Positions 1 to 8,980 are shown, numbered from the stretch's first letter. The stretch is DNA of 51,742 bases from Massilia brevitalea (GCF_030711405.1 NZ_JAULSI010000037.1:6943-58684); one strand, 5' to 3'. The notes: generated from the letters alone by a model not told the origin. A program made the numbers and translations.

Positions 1-104
1 ATCTTGCCGCATGGTCTACTCCACGATAAAGAAGGTATTCGGTGATGCATCCATCCCATGGCGTCCACGCTAAGCTTCCTCGACCATGATGTCACGAGGG
101 TTGC

Positions 105-118
105 TTGATCCACATCAA
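105..118. promoter_or_regulatory. FNR/Anr-type box, distal site of ldt promoter
   Basis: TTGATCCACATCAA matches the FNR consensus TTGAT-N4-ATCAA at all ten defined positions. It lies 89 bp upstream of a second box (194-207) on the same promoter. Its centre, 111.5, is too far from the transpeptidase for a class II position, so it could be an upstream co-activating site or serve a gene to the left of the window. Confidence 0.75.
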
Positions 119-193
119 AATACTCATCCAAAAAATTGTTCTTCGCTCGCGCCATGCATGATGTAGCGCCTCGCGGCACTGAAGCTACTCAAT

Positions 194-207
194 TTGATCT
201 GAGTCAA
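194..207 (+). promoter_or_regulatory. FNR/Anr box with class II promoter for L,D-transpeptidase
   Basis: TTGATCTGAGTCAA matches nine of ten consensus positions. Its centre (200.5) lies 41.5 bp upstream of about 242. A -10-like TATCGT at 231-236 predicts a start at about 243, so box and -10 agree with an FNR-activated class II promoter. Confidence 0.8.
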
Positions 208-288
208 TGACTCGTCTGCAGGAGAAAACGTATCGTTGCGGCGTTACCAATGTTTCCCATCACGGACCCGCGCCAGCGTCTCGACTTC

Positions 289-1923
289 ATGCATATCCAG
301 CTTCACGGCCGCCGCGCCGCCCTCGCCAGCTGCAGGACTGCCACCCTCCTGTCTTTCGTCGTCCTCCTGGCATGCGCAGGCAGCAGCACGGCTTCATCCG
401 GGACCCTGGCCACACCCAGTCCGATGACAGCGGTCGACATGCGCCCCACCGTCGATGCGAGGGAGCTGGTCCCGCGGCTGTACGGCGGGCAGAGCACCCT
501 CCTCTGGCTCGCCGAAGGTCCGGAGCGCGCACGCCTGGCCCTGCGCCTGCTGCGCAAGGCTCCCGAGCACGGCCTCGACCCGGGCCGCTACGGGGTGGAC
601 AGCCTCGAGCGTCGCCTGGAGAACCTGCACGACCTTGCCCTGGCGGAGGAATTCGACCGCGCGCTCAGCACGGCAATGCTGCAGTACCTCGCCGACATCC
701 ACTTCGGCCGGGTCGCCTCCGCTTACCGGCAGCCCGCGGGCGCCGACAGCCGCTTCGATCCTGTGGCGCAGCTACGCCAGGCGCTGGACGAAGGCGGCCT
801 CGAAGAGGCGGTCGAGGCCGCGGCGCCGGCCATTCCCCTATACGGCAGGGTCAAGTCTGTACTGGCCCACTACCGGGCTCTGGCGCGCGCAGCTCAGGCC
901 TGGGCCGCGTTGCCGTCTCCGGGCCGTAACCCCGTCCGGCCCGGTGAACCCTACGATGGCGCAGCCCTGCTGCGGGAACGCCTGCGCCTGCTGGGCGACC
1001 TCGGCGCCGACGAGCCGGAGGCCGACGACGGCATCTATACCCCCGCCCTCTCGTCGGCGGTCCGGCGCTTCCAGGCGCGCCATGGCCTGCTCGAGGACGG
1101 CCTGCTCGGTTCGGGAACCCTTGCGGCCCTGTCGGTACCCGTCAGCCGGCGCGTGGCGCAACTCGCGCTCACGCTGGAACGCCTGCGCTGGGTGCCGCCG
1201 CCGTCCAGCGGCCGCGTCGTCGCGGTGAACGTGCCCACCTACCGGCTGTGGGCCTTCGACGCCCGCGACAATTTTTCCACCCCTGCGCTGGAGATGCGGG
1301 TCATCGTCGGCACGGCAGCCAGGACCCAGACGCCGCTGTTCATCGGCCGGATGCGCTATCTCGAATTCAATCCCTATTGGAACGTCCCGCCCAGCATCCA
1401 GGCAGGGGAAATCGTCCCGAAGCTCGCGCGCAACCCTGCTTACCTGCAGCAGAACGACATGGAAGTGGTCGGCGCGGATGGGCGCGTGCTCGATCTCGCG
1501 CCCAGCGCGGCGCTGGCTGCCCTCCGTAGTGGAGGGGCCAGGGTCAGGCAGCGCCCCGGCGCCCGTAACGTGCTCGGCGAAGTCAAGTTTGCCATGCCCA
1601 ACCCGATGAATATCTATCTCCATTCGACCTCCTCGAAGGAGCTGTTCAAGCGCAGCCGCCGCGACCTGAGCCATGGTTGCATCCGCGTCGAGCAACCGGC
1701 CGAGCTGGCGCAGTTCGTGCTCGACGATCCACAGCGCTGGGGCGCGGCGAGCGTCGCTGCGGCCATGTCGGACGGGAAAAACCGTACCGTCAGCCTGCGC
1801 CAGCCGGTACCGGTGGTGCTGTTCTACGCCACCGCGCTGGCCGACCACCACGGCCGCGCGCTGTTCGCCCAGGACATCTACGGTCGCGACCAGGCCCTGA
1901 TCGCTCGCCTGGGCCTGCAGTAG
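289..1923 (+). CDS. L,D-transpeptidase (YcbB/LdtD type), lipoprotein
   Basis: Peptidoglycan L,D-transpeptidase expected to make 3-3 cross-links or attach proteins in the periplasm. With the ATG at 289 the protein has 544 residues and begins with a short basic stretch, a hydrophobic segment and a lipobox ending LLAC. A peptidoglycan-binding repeat (YTP...VRRFQ..HGL..DG) sits near residues 247-280 and a YkuD domain near 310-490. The SHGCIRVEQ motif carries the catalytic Cys (codon at 1678-1680, residue 464). An earlier in-frame ATG at 250 would leave a leader of only about 8 nt from the predicted start point and gives a less typical signal, so 289 is preferred; neither has a clear ribosome-binding site. 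It is transcribed toward the reverse operon below it. A decayed paralogue lies at 35811-36413. Confidence 0.9.
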   Translation: MHIQLHGRRAALASCRTATLLSFVVLLACAGSSTASSGTLATPSPMTAVDMRPTVDARELVPRLYGGQSTLLWLAEGPERARLALRLLRKAPEHGLDPGRYGVDSLERRLENLHDLALAEEFDRALSTAMLQYLADIHFGRVASAYRQPAGADSRFDPVAQLRQALDEGGLEEAVEAAAPAIPLYGRVKSVLAHYRALARAAQAWAALPSPGRNPVRPGEPYDGAALLRERLRLLGDLGADEPEADDGIYTPALSSAVRRFQARHGLLEDGLLGSGTLAALSVPVSRRVAQLALTLERLRWVPPPSSGRVVAVNVPTYRLWAFDARDNFSTPALEMRVIVGTAARTQTPLFIGRMRYLEFNPYWNVPPSIQAGEIVPKLARNPAYLQQNDMEVVGADGRVLDLAPSAALAALRSGGARVRQRPGARNVLGEVKFAMPNPMNIYLHSTSSKELFKRSRRDLSHGCIRVEQPAELAQFVLDDPQRWGAASVAAAMSDGKNRTVSLRQPVPVVLFYATALADHHGRALFAQDIYGRDQALIARLGLQ

Positions 1924-1939
1924 ACAGCCGGCCCCTGGT

Positions 1940-2839
1940 TCACGCTGCGCCGGCCGCGAGCAGTTCACCCGCCGCTGAGCAGATCGCCTCGGCCATGTCG
2001 ATCACGCCGCTGGGATGGGCGACGGTGTTGGTCCCGATGATTTTCTCGACCCCGGCGCCCAGCAGCGCCTGGTAGGCGTCCCCTGCGAACAGCGGATGCA
2101 CGACGACGCACACGGGCGTACCCATCCCGGCATCGCGGATACGGGCCACTGCCGCAACCAGGGTCCTGCCGGTGGAAGCAATATCGTCGACCAGCACAGG
2201 GGTGCAGACCCGCCACGGTCCCATCTGGGGAACCGACACCGTCACCTCGCGGTCGCCGTGCCTGTCCTTGCGCAGGGTGATCCAGGGGCAGCCGATGACG
2301 GCGGCGACCTCGGCGACCCATTGCGCGCTCTCCTCGTCCGGGCCGACCAGCACCGGCCGCGGCACGCGGGCACCGATCCAGCGGGCCAGTTCGGGCGCGG
2401 CAGGCACGACGCGGGCGGGAATGCTGTAGACCTGGTCCAGGCTGGCGATCCGGTGCAGGTGCGGATCGACGGTCACCAGCCAATCCACGGCGGAGGACAA
2501 GAGGCGTGCGAAGTGCTTCGCCGTGACGCCTTCGCCCGGATGGAAGCGCGCATCCTGGCGCATGTAGGCCAGGTAAGGCGCGACCAGGCCGACCCGTGCC
2601 GCGCCCAGTTCACGCGCCACCCAAGCTGCAAGGTAGAGCCGGACCACCTTGTCGTCCGGCCGGTCGAGGCTGCACACCAGGACGACCTCTCGCCCGCCGA
2701 CCTCCGACAGGAAGCGCACGTGGCTCTCACCGTCGGGGAAAGAGCGCAATTCCCAACGGCCCGCCTCGAAGCCGCCGGCGCGGCAGAGTGCCGCCGCCAT
2801 CGCTTCGTTGCCCGGCAGCGCGAACAGTAGCGGCTTCAT
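1940..2839 (-). CDS. ribose-phosphate pyrophosphokinase-like protein
   Basis: A 299-residue PRPP-synthetase family protein; the family converts ribose 5-phosphate and ATP to PRPP. Family motifs are present in order: FPDGE, YLAYMRQD, VDPHLHR (the metal/ATP loop), VGPDEESAQW, LRKDR, and the PRPP-binding loop VLVDDIASTGRT. It is slightly shorter than housekeeping Prs (about 310-320 residues) and divergent at the N terminus, so it is probably a specialised paralogue rather than the essential copy. Its ATG (2837-2839) overlaps the stop of the phosphorylase gene by 4 bp, indicating translational coupling. Last gene of the FNR-driven operon starting at 5750. Substrate could be ribose 1,5-bisphosphate or another pentose phosphate; this is not decided by sequence. 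Confidence 0.88.
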   Translation of the reverse strand: MKPLLFALPGNEAMAAALCRAGGFEAGRWELRSFPDGESHVRFLSEVGGREVVLVCSLDRPDDKVVRLYLAAWVARELGAARVGLVAPYLAYMRQDARFHPGEGVTAKHFARLLSSAVDWLVTVDPHLHRIASLDQVYSIPARVVPAAPELARWIGARVPRPVLVGPDEESAQWVAEVAAVIGCPWITLRKDRHGDREVTVSVPQMGPWRVCTPVLVDDIASTGRTLVAAVARIRDAGMGTPVCVVVHPLFAGDAYQALLGAGVEKIIGTNTVAHPSGVIDMAEAICSAAGELLAAGAA

Positions 2840-4395
2840 GCTTCCTCCCCGATGGCCACGATGTCCTCGTGCATGCGGACATACTCCATCGCGCGCGCCA
2901 GCGCTCCGGGAGACGCCGCGTGGACGGTCAGCAGCGGCTGTCCACGGCTGACCGTGGTGCCGAGCGGCGCCTGGAACAGGACGCCGGCTGCGGCTTCCAG
3001 CGGCGCGCCCGCCAGCTTGGCGATACGGGCCAGGCGGCGGTTGTCGATAGCGACGACCCGGCCGGCGCGCGCCGCGCACAGCTCCTGGCGGAAGGCCGCC
3101 ACCGGAGGCGTGCGCAGCCCGCCCTGGGCCTCGCAGATCGCTTCGAACTTGCGGCATGCCGCGCCGCTGTCGAGCACGTCCCTTGCCATCGCCAGGCCGG
3201 CGCCCGGCGCGGCTTTCCCGCCCAGTTCCAGTACCTGGCCCGCCAGCATCAGCGCACGTGCGCGCAGGTCAGCCGGCGCATCCGGAGCCCGGCGCAGGAC
3301 CGCGAGTGCATCACGCGCTTCCAGTGCCGGTCCGATACCGCTGCCGACCGGCTGGCGGCCGTCGGTTTCGACGGTCCTGACGGTAAGCCCGAACATCGGG
3401 GCGACGCTGTGGAACAGTCGGGCCAGCGCGGCGGCCGCGCCCGGCGTGCGCACTTTGGCGCTCGGCCCGACCGGGATGTCGATCAGCACGTGGCTGGAGC
3501 CGGCCGCGATCTTCTTGGAAAGCACGGACGACACCAGCGAGGCTTCGCCGTCGAAATCGAGCGGACGCGCGACGCGGATCAGGATGTCGTCGGCGGGACT
3601 GAGCCTGACGGCCCCTCCCCACACGATGCAGCCCCCCTCCCGCTCCACCACGCGCCGCATCTGCGCAATGCCGAGCGTGACCGGCGCCAACGTCTCCATG
3701 GCGTCGGCGGTGCCGGCCGGCGAGGTAATCGCGCGCGACGAGGTCTTCGGGATCAACAGGCCGCAGGCGGCCACGATCGGAACCACCACCAGCGTGGTAC
3801 GGTTGCCGGGCAGGCCGCCCACGCAGTGCTTGTCGGCGACCGGCGTGCGCGGCCAGGCCAGGCGGCTGCCCGCCTGCACCATTCCCTCCGTGAGGGCTGC
3901 CACTTCGTCCACGTTCAGGCGCTGGCCGGCGCAGGCGGTGATGAAACTGGCGATCTCGATGTCGGCGTACAGCCCGCGGGCGATCTCCCCGACGATGGCG
4001 CTGGCGTCCTCGCGGTCGAGTGCCTGTCCGTAGATCTTCGAGCGCACCAGCGCGAACGAGCGCGCCGGCGGCGCTGCGGCGATGTGCACCGATGCCCCTT
4101 CGGGGGCGCCAAGCCGCGCCCAGGCGGCTTCCGACAGGGCCGCTTCGCCAGCGCGCAGCAGGCCCGGCGTCACGACGTTCACCTGAGCGATCACCGAGCT
4201 TTCGCCGGCCACGACTTCGGCCTTGCTGCCGGTGACGAAGCCGTGCACCGTGCAGGCCGCGCTGTCGGAGGCGACGTACAGCAGCGCGGTATGGCCGCTG
4301 TCGATTCCCATCCGGCGCAGCGCCGCACCGAAAGCACCGGGCCGGTCCGGCATGGCGGGCGCCTGTGGCGCTCCGGCGGCGTTGCCGGCGCTCAC
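2836..4395 (-). CDS. AMP/thymidine phosphorylase (long DeoA-family form)
   Basis: A 519-residue nucleoside/nucleotide phosphorylase of the DeoA superfamily. The extra N-terminal domain of about 90 residues and the motif SSRAITSPAGTADAMETLA match the long form typified by archaeal AMP phosphorylase, which splits AMP with phosphate into adenine and ribose 1,5-bisphosphate; many bacterial copies are simply named thymidine phosphorylase. ADKHCVGGLPGNRTT is the glycine-rich phosphate-binding region. The start is GTG (4393-4395), overlapping the nuclease stop as GTGA. Genes on both sides (RNA-active nuclease, PRPP-synthetase-like) favour a nucleotide-salvage role. The substrate (AMP versus thymidine) is an inference from length and context. 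Confidence 0.88.
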   Translation of the reverse strand: MSAGNAAGAPQAPAMPDRPGAFGAALRRMGIDSGHTALLYVASDSAACTVHGFVTGSKAEVVAGESSVIAQVNVVTPGLLRAGEAALSEAAWARLGAPEGASVHIAAAPPARSFALVRSKIYGQALDREDASAIVGEIARGLYADIEIASFITACAGQRLNVDEVAALTEGMVQAGSRLAWPRTPVADKHCVGGLPGNRTTLVVVPIVAACGLLIPKTSSRAITSPAGTADAMETLAPVTLGIAQMRRVVEREGGCIVWGGAVRLSPADDILIRVARPLDFDGEASLVSSVLSKKIAAGSSHVLIDIPVGPSAKVRTPGAAAALARLFHSVAPMFGLTVRTVETDGRQPVGSGIGPALEARDALAVLRRAPDAPADLRARALMLAGQVLELGGKAAPGAGLAMARDVLDSGAACRKFEAICEAQGGLRTPPVAAFRQELCAARAGRVVAIDNRRLARIAKLAGAPLEAAAGVLFQAPLGTTVSRGQPLLTVHAASPGALARAMEYVRMHEDIVAIGEEA

Positions 4396-5750
4396 AGGCG
4401 CAGCTCCTGCAGGTGTTCAGGCACCAGGCAATCCCACTTCAGTTCGTGCTTGATCCTGCTGCGCAAGGCTTCCGACGCGGCGGGTTCTCCGTGGGTGACG
4501 AAGGTGCGCCGGGGCGCCTTGCCGAGCGCGCCGAGCCAGGCCATGATGTCGTCACTGTCGGCATGCGCCGACAGGTTGTCGACGCATGCGACCTGCGCGC
4601 GGATGCGCACGGGCTGCCCGTGGATGCGCACCGTGTCGGCCCCGCCCACCAGCGCCGCGCCGCGCGTGCCACCGGCCTGGTAGCCGGCAAACAGGATGGT
4701 ATTGCGGTGATCGTCCGCAAAAGCCTTGATGTGGTGCAGCACACGCCCTCCGGTCGCCATGCCGCTGGCGGAGATGATCACCTTGGGGCTCTGCCTGCGG
4801 TCCAGCTCCTTCGATTCCTCGACCGTATTGATGATGGTGGCGGCATGGCACATCGCCTCGCATTGCTCGCCGCTTAGGCGGTGATCCTGGCGGTGCTTGC
4901 GATAGATCGCGGTAGCGTCCCTGGCCATCGGACTGTCGAGGAAGACCGGCAGGTACGCCGGGATCGCCCCGGACTGCTTGAGCTGGTGCATGGCGTACAG
5001 CAGGTTCTGCGCCCGGCCGACCGCGAAGGCCGGGATCACCACGACGCCGCCGCGCGCGGCCGTGTCGCGAATCACCGCGCCGAGTTCCAGCAGCGGGTCG
5101 CTGCGCTCGTGCAGGCGGTCGCCGTAGGTGGACTCGACCACCACGTAGTCGCTCGCTTCGAGCGGCGCCGGCGCCACCATGACGGGATCGTCCGAGCGGC
5201 CCAGGTCGCCCGAAAAAGTAATGCGTCGACTGCCGTCGTCGATTGCCACGATGGCGGCGCCCAGGATGTGCCCGGCGCGACTGAACTTCGCACCCAGGCC
5301 CGGCGCGACCGGCACATGCGTATCGAAGGGAACCGGGGCGAACTGCCGCAGGCAGGCGCGCGCGTCCTCTTCCGTATACAGCGGCAGGGCCGGGCTGTGC
5401 TGGCTGTAACCGTGGCGGTTGGCGAAGGCGGCGTCTTCTTCCTGCAGGTGCCCGCTGTCGGGCAGCAGGATCCGGCACAGGTCGGCGGTCGCTTCGGTGC
5501 ACAGTATCCTGCCGCGGAAGCCTTCCTTGACCAGCAGGGGCAGGTAACCGCTGTGGTCGAGGTGGGCATGAGTCAAAACCACGGCGTCCAGCTGTGCCGG
5601 ATCGAACGGCAGGGGGGCCCAGTTACGCAGGCGCAGCTGTTTGTATCCCTGGAATAGCCCGCAATCGAGGAGGATGGAGGCATGCTCGCTGGCGAGCAGG
5701 TATTTCGACCCGGTGACGGTTCCTGTACCGCCGAGAAATTGAATCCGCAT
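4392..5750 (-). CDS. MBL-fold/beta-CASP ribonuclease-like hydrolase
   Basis: A 452-residue metallo-beta-lactamase-fold protein with a beta-CASP insert, as in RNA-processing nucleases of the CPSF73/YsH1 type. The N terminus MRIQFLGGTGTVTGS, the zinc motif HAHLDHSG, the downstream RAGHILGAA and SGDLG motifs, the beta-CASP segment (around residues 230-370, GRAQNLLY, SASGMATGGR) and the C-terminal VTHGE are all present, so the catalytic site looks intact. It is the first gene of the operon with the phosphorylase and the PRPP-synthetase-like gene. An FNR box (5827-5840) lies 83 bp upstream of the ATG. A predicted role is 5' or 3' exonuclease attack on RNA giving nucleotides for the next enzyme; the polarity cannot be read from sequence. 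Confidence 0.9.
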   Translation of the reverse strand: MRIQFLGGTGTVTGSKYLLASEHASILLDCGLFQGYKQLRLRNWAPLPFDPAQLDAVVLTHAHLDHSGYLPLLVKEGFRGRILCTEATADLCRILLPDSGHLQEEDAAFANRHGYSQHSPALPLYTEEDARACLRQFAPVPFDTHVPVAPGLGAKFSRAGHILGAAIVAIDDGSRRITFSGDLGRSDDPVMVAPAPLEASDYVVVESTYGDRLHERSDPLLELGAVIRDTAARGGVVVIPAFAVGRAQNLLYAMHQLKQSGAIPAYLPVFLDSPMARDATAIYRKHRQDHRLSGEQCEAMCHAATIINTVEESKELDRRQSPKVIISASGMATGGRVLHHIKAFADDHRNTILFAGYQAGGTRGAALVGGADTVRIHGQPVRIRAQVACVDNLSAHADSDDIMAWLGALGKAPRRTFVTHGEPAASEALRSRIKHELKWDCLVPEHLQELRL

Positions 5751-5826
5751 ATGAAGCCTTTATGTTGTCCGGGCGCAAAGACGAGCCCGATGCATCCATC
5801 TTATTGGCGGAGCAACTCTCGAAGCA

Positions 5827-5840
5827 TTGATCTATATCAA
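5827..5840 (-). promoter_or_regulatory. FNR box and class II promoter of nuclease-phosphorylase-prs operon
   Basis: TTGATCTATATCAA is a perfect FNR consensus. Its centre (5833.5) is 41.5 bp from about 5792 on the reverse strand. A TAAGAT -10 element at 5803-5798 predicts the same start. The flanking sequence (CATTGA....ATCAAATCGTT) recurs at 39503-39523 in front of the decayed copy of this operon. Confidence 0.88.
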
Positions 5841-5913
5841 ATCGTTACGACCGAGCTGTACTGGACAAACTGCCCCGCCGCAGCGAAGCGGCAGGACAGT
5901 GTCGCGGTTTGAT

Positions 5914-6642
5914 TCAGCGGATTGGCGCAGCCGCAGCCACCAGCGCCTGCACCAGGGGACCGGCCTGCGGGTTGCCGGTCTTGCCATCGATGACATCGCT
6001 TGCCGACAGCGAGCGCTGGTAATAGGCATTCGTCATTGCCTGGTTGTAGCGGATGTCGTTGAATTCCAGCGTGGCGACGTCGCCGAACAGACCCTTGGTG
6101 TCGCTCCATGCAAGCACGTCGCCGGTGCCGGCCGATCCTTGCACCATCTTGTTCCAGTTGACCACGGTCAGGCCAGCCTTGGCATTGATGGAGAAATTAT
6201 TCTTTTTCAGAAACTCGCTGACGGCCTTGTCGTTGTTCAGGATGAGCGCCATGGCCCCGCCCGCCGCCCCGGCCTGCAGCCCGACGCTCAACCCTCCGGT
6301 CTTGTAGAACACCGGATCGCTCCAGCCGCCTTCGGCGCGGCGTACCAGCAGGATGCCGGTCCCGCCCGCCGCACCCACGCCGAGCGCCGCACGCCCGTAG
6401 GAAGGGACGATGAAGATGCCTTTCGCATTGCCGAGCACGGCGTGAAGGCGCCCCTCGGCCTCGATCTTGCCGACCACGGCGATCGCGTCGGTCACGTGCT
6501 GGCTTGCGGCGGCGCCCTGTTTGACCGCAGCTGACGTGGTATCGGCTTTTGCCGGTGCACCTGCCGCGGCGACCGCGCCGGCGGCGCCGGCGCAGATTGC
6601 GACTACGGCCATTTGAATCAGTTTCTTGTGCATGGTTTTCAT
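5914..6642 (-). CDS. SYLF-domain (YSC84-like) exported protein
   Basis: A 242-residue protein with a Sec signal peptide (KKLIQMAVVAICAGAAGAVAAAG) followed by a SYLF/YSC84 lipid-binding domain: FIVPSYGRAALGVG, GGTGILLVRR, WSDPVFYKTGGLSVGLQAGAAGG and a conserved FLKKNNFSINAKAGL segment. Family members bind membrane phosphoinositides in eukaryotes; bacterial ones are exported with unknown function. The ATG at 6640-6642 was chosen over one at 6655-6657 because an AGAAG sequence lies about 8 nt upstream. It is downstream of the alcohol dehydrogenase (gap 68 bp) and may be the last gene of the fnr-hsp20 run. Confidence 0.87.
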   Translation of the reverse strand: MKTMHKKLIQMAVVAICAGAAGAVAAAGAPAKADTTSAAVKQGAAASQHVTDAIAVVGKIEAEGRLHAVLGNAKGIFIVPSYGRAALGVGAAGGTGILLVRRAEGGWSDPVFYKTGGLSVGLQAGAAGGAMALILNNDKAVSEFLKKNNFSINAKAGLTVVNWNKMVQGSAGTGDVLAWSDTKGLFGDVATLEFNDIRYNQAMTNAYYQRSLSASDVIDGKTGNPQAGPLVQALVAAAAPIR

Positions 6643-6710
6643 GATGTCTTCTTTCATGGTGAGTAAAAGTTGTGTTGTTGTGAGTAATGCTGGCTGGAAG
6701 CGTCCCTGGC

Positions 6711-7751
6711 TCAATCGCTGACGGTGACGACCACCTTGAGCGCCCCGGTGTCGGCCGCGGCGGCGAAGGTGCGGTAGGCCTCGTCGATCCGCTCCAGGGG
6801 GAAGCGGTGCGTAATGAATCGTTCGGCATCGATCTTGTTGGATACGACCGCTTGCATCAGCTGAGGCACGGTCCCGGTATCCACGAGGCGCGTCGTGATC
6901 GTGATGTTGTGCGACCACAGGCGCTGGAGGTGCAGGTCCACCTTGTTCCCGTGGACACCGACATTGGCGATCACGCCGCCCGGTCCGACCAGCTCCTGGC
7001 ATAGTTCGAAGCTGGCCGGCAGCCCGACCGCCTCGATGACGGTATCGGCGCCCCGCCCCGCGGTGAGCGCCATGACGCGCGCCGCTACGTCCCGTCCAGG
7101 CTTCAGCACATGGGTGGCGCCGAAGCGCAGCGCCAGCTCCAGCCGCCTGGCGTCGGGGTCGATCATCACCAGCGTCGCCGGACTGTAGAACTGCGCCGTC
7201 ATCAGGGCTGCCAGGCCGATCGGGCCGGACCCGACGATGGCGACGCTGCCGCCCGGGCGCACCTTGCCGTTCAGGACCCCGCATTCGAAGCCGGTCGGCA
7301 GGATATCGCTGAGCATGACCAGTGCCTCCTCGTCGGCGCCGTCCGGGATATGGTGCAGGCTGAAATCCGCATGGGGAATGCGCACGTACTCGGCCTGGGT
7401 GCCGTCGATGCGATTGCCGAGGATCCAGCCGCCATCCAGGCAGTGCGAATACATTCCTTTGCGGCAGTAGTCGCAGCGCCCGCAGGAGGTGATGCAGGAA
7501 ATCAGGACCCGCTCGCCCGGGCGGAATCCGCTCACTGCGGCGCCGACCGAATCGATGACCCCGACACCTTCGTGGCCGAGAATCGTGCCCGGTTCGCAGC
7601 TCGGCACGTCGCCTTTCAGGATGTGCAGGTCGGTGCCGCAGATCGTGGTGCGGGTCAGGCGCACGATGGCGTCTCCCGGATGGCGAATCGCCGGTTTGCT
7701 GCGTTCTTCCAGCGCACGCTGGCCGGGGCCGCGGTACACCAGTGCTTTCAT
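6711..7751 (-). CDS. zinc-dependent alcohol dehydrogenase
   Basis: A 346-residue medium-chain dehydrogenase. It has the catalytic-zinc motif CGTDLHILKGD followed by GHEGVGVI, the structural-zinc cysteine cluster CGRCDYCRKGMYSHC, and the Rossmann motif VGSGPIGLAA (about residues 173-182). It probably interconverts an alcohol and an aldehyde with NAD(P), giving a fermentation-type electron sink fitting the anaerobic context; the substrate is not known. Its ATG overlaps the nitroreductase stop as ATGA, with an AGGAGA ribosome-binding site inside the upstream gene. Confidence 0.9.
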   Translation of the reverse strand: MKALVYRGPGQRALEERSKPAIRHPGDAIVRLTRTTICGTDLHILKGDVPSCEPGTILGHEGVGVIDSVGAAVSGFRPGERVLISCITSCGRCDYCRKGMYSHCLDGGWILGNRIDGTQAEYVRIPHADFSLHHIPDGADEEALVMLSDILPTGFECGVLNGKVRPGGSVAIVGSGPIGLAALMTAQFYSPATLVMIDPDARRLELALRFGATHVLKPGRDVAARVMALTAGRGADTVIEAVGLPASFELCQELVGPGGVIANVGVHGNKVDLHLQRLWSHNITITTRLVDTGTVPQLMQAVVSNKIDAERFITHRFPLERIDEAYRTFAAAADTGALKVVVTVSD

Positions 7752-8431
7752 TGTGTTCTCCTAGACATGAGTTCGAATTCGAGGCTGCCCCAGCGAGGGC
7801 CCGGGATCGCCGGCGCGGCGTAGCCAACCGACTGCGTCAGCACCACCGCCTGGTGCGACGCCAGGCCGAGGATGGCGGCCAGCGTTGGCCGGTCCAGCCC
7901 TCCGTGCGCCGCAGTCGCCAGTCCCCTGGCCGCACAGCCGCGCGAAACGTTCTCGAACAAGGTCGCGGTGCGCAGGGCGGCCAGCGCGGCCGCATCGCGC
8001 TCGGGAAGGCGCCCCCCGTGCGTTGCGCTGCGCACGTAGATGAGATTGATGGGTGCGCACCGGCCCTGCCCCGGGCAAACAAGCAGCGGGCGGACATCGC
8101 GGGCGTTCAGTGCTTCCAGGTCCAGGCTGGTGGGATGGAAGCGGTAGATGCCGGACGCCAGCGCCACGTACACGTCGACGGCGCCGTCAGCGGCCGCCGG
8201 ATCCCCGCGAATCCCCCATGCGCTGCTGCCGGCAGCCTGCCACAGCAGTTCCGACAGGGTCAGCAGCGGCGGCTCGCACGCCTGGAACGCGCAAGGTGCG
8301 GCGAAGCGGCGCACGGTGTCGAGCAGCGCCGCGACGCCGAGCCGGGTCCGGGTATCGAGACCCGACCCTTCGCCCGCCAGCCGGTCCCAGTCGATCCCGC
8401 GATCCCACGGTTGCCGTGCAGTAGTATCCAT
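7748..8431 (-). CDS. SagB/nitroreductase-family protein
   Basis: A 227-residue flavin (FMN) oxidoreductase-like protein. The segment LTLSELLWQAAGSSAWGIRG, the DVYVALASGIYRF motif and the closing ASHQAVVLTQSVGYA are typical of SagB/ThcOx-type nitroreductases. In toxin biosynthesis such enzymes oxidise azolines, but stand-alone copies beside alcohol dehydrogenase and Hsp20 are common in anaerobic stress clusters and their substrate is unknown. It lies 30 bp after hsp20 and is translationally coupled to the dehydrogenase. Confidence 0.75.
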   Translation of the reverse strand: MDTTARQPWDRGIDWDRLAGEGSGLDTRTRLGVAALLDTVRRFAAPCAFQACEPPLLTLSELLWQAAGSSAWGIRGDPAAADGAVDVYVALASGIYRFHPTSLDLEALNARDVRPLLVCPGQGRCAPINLIYVRSATHGGRLPERDAAALAALRTATLFENVSRGCAARGLATAAHGGLDRPTLAAILGLASHQAVVLTQSVGYAAPAIPGPRWGSLEFELMSRRTQ

Positions 8432-8461
8432 GGCCTGCCGTCCTTGTTCGCCCGGGCCGGA

Positions 8462-8902
8462 TCAGGCGATCGCCAGGCGGCGCCCACCCGCGTCGGCCTT
8501 CTTCGGCAGCACGAGCTTGAGCACGCCATTGTCGTATTTCGCTTCGGCCTTGCCCTCGTCGACCGGGACCTGCAGCACGAAGCTGCGGTACTGCTTGCCC
8601 CAACGGCGCTCGCTGCGCACGCTGGTGCCCTGCTTCTCTTCGTGCTCGACCTTGCGCTCGGCCGTAATGGCGACCCGGTTGCCGTCGATGTCGACCTTGA
8701 TGTCTTCCTTGCGTACGCCGGGAATCTCGGCGCTCACGGTATAGGCCTGTTCGGTCTCGTCGACATCGAGACGGAACGCCGCCGCTTCCTGGCGCAGCAG
8801 CGCGGGATGGCGCAACTCGCGGAACAGGTCCTCGAAGCCGCGCAGCGGGTCGAAGGAAATCAGGTCGGCGAAGGGTTCGAAATGGGTGAGGTGCTTGGAC
8901 AT
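8462..8902 (-). CDS. small heat-shock protein Hsp20
   Basis: A 146-residue alpha-crystallin-type chaperone expected to hold unfolding proteins in the cytoplasm. The crystallin domain spans about residues 45-140: AYTVSAEIPGVRKEDIKVDIDGNRVAITAER, then GKQYRSFVLQVPVD and YDNGVLKLVLPKK, the usual A-x-x-x-G-V-L region followed by a short C-terminal tail. A clear AGGAGA ribosome-binding site precedes the ATG. It lies 78 bp downstream of fnr and no separate FNR box was found, so co-transcription with fnr is likely. Confidence 0.95.
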   Translation of the reverse strand: MSKHLTHFEPFADLISFDPLRGFEDLFRELRHPALLRQEAAAFRLDVDETEQAYTVSAEIPGVRKEDIKVDIDGNRVAITAERKVEHEEKQGTSVRSERRWGKQYRSFVLQVPVDEGKAEAKYDNGVLKLVLPKKADAGGRRLAIA

Positions 8903-8980
8903 GATGTTCTCCTGGTCTGGTGCCGATGCATGGTTGGTGAACGGGCGGCCGCCATCGGCAGGCTGCGGCCGCGCGCAGTG

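Noticed and set aside
2596..4683. Long open frame (695 codons) on the forward strand
   Set aside because: Antisense to the phosphorylase and parts of its neighbours, which have intact family motifs. Arg/Gly/His-rich low-complexity translation is the usual shadow in GC-rich DNA.
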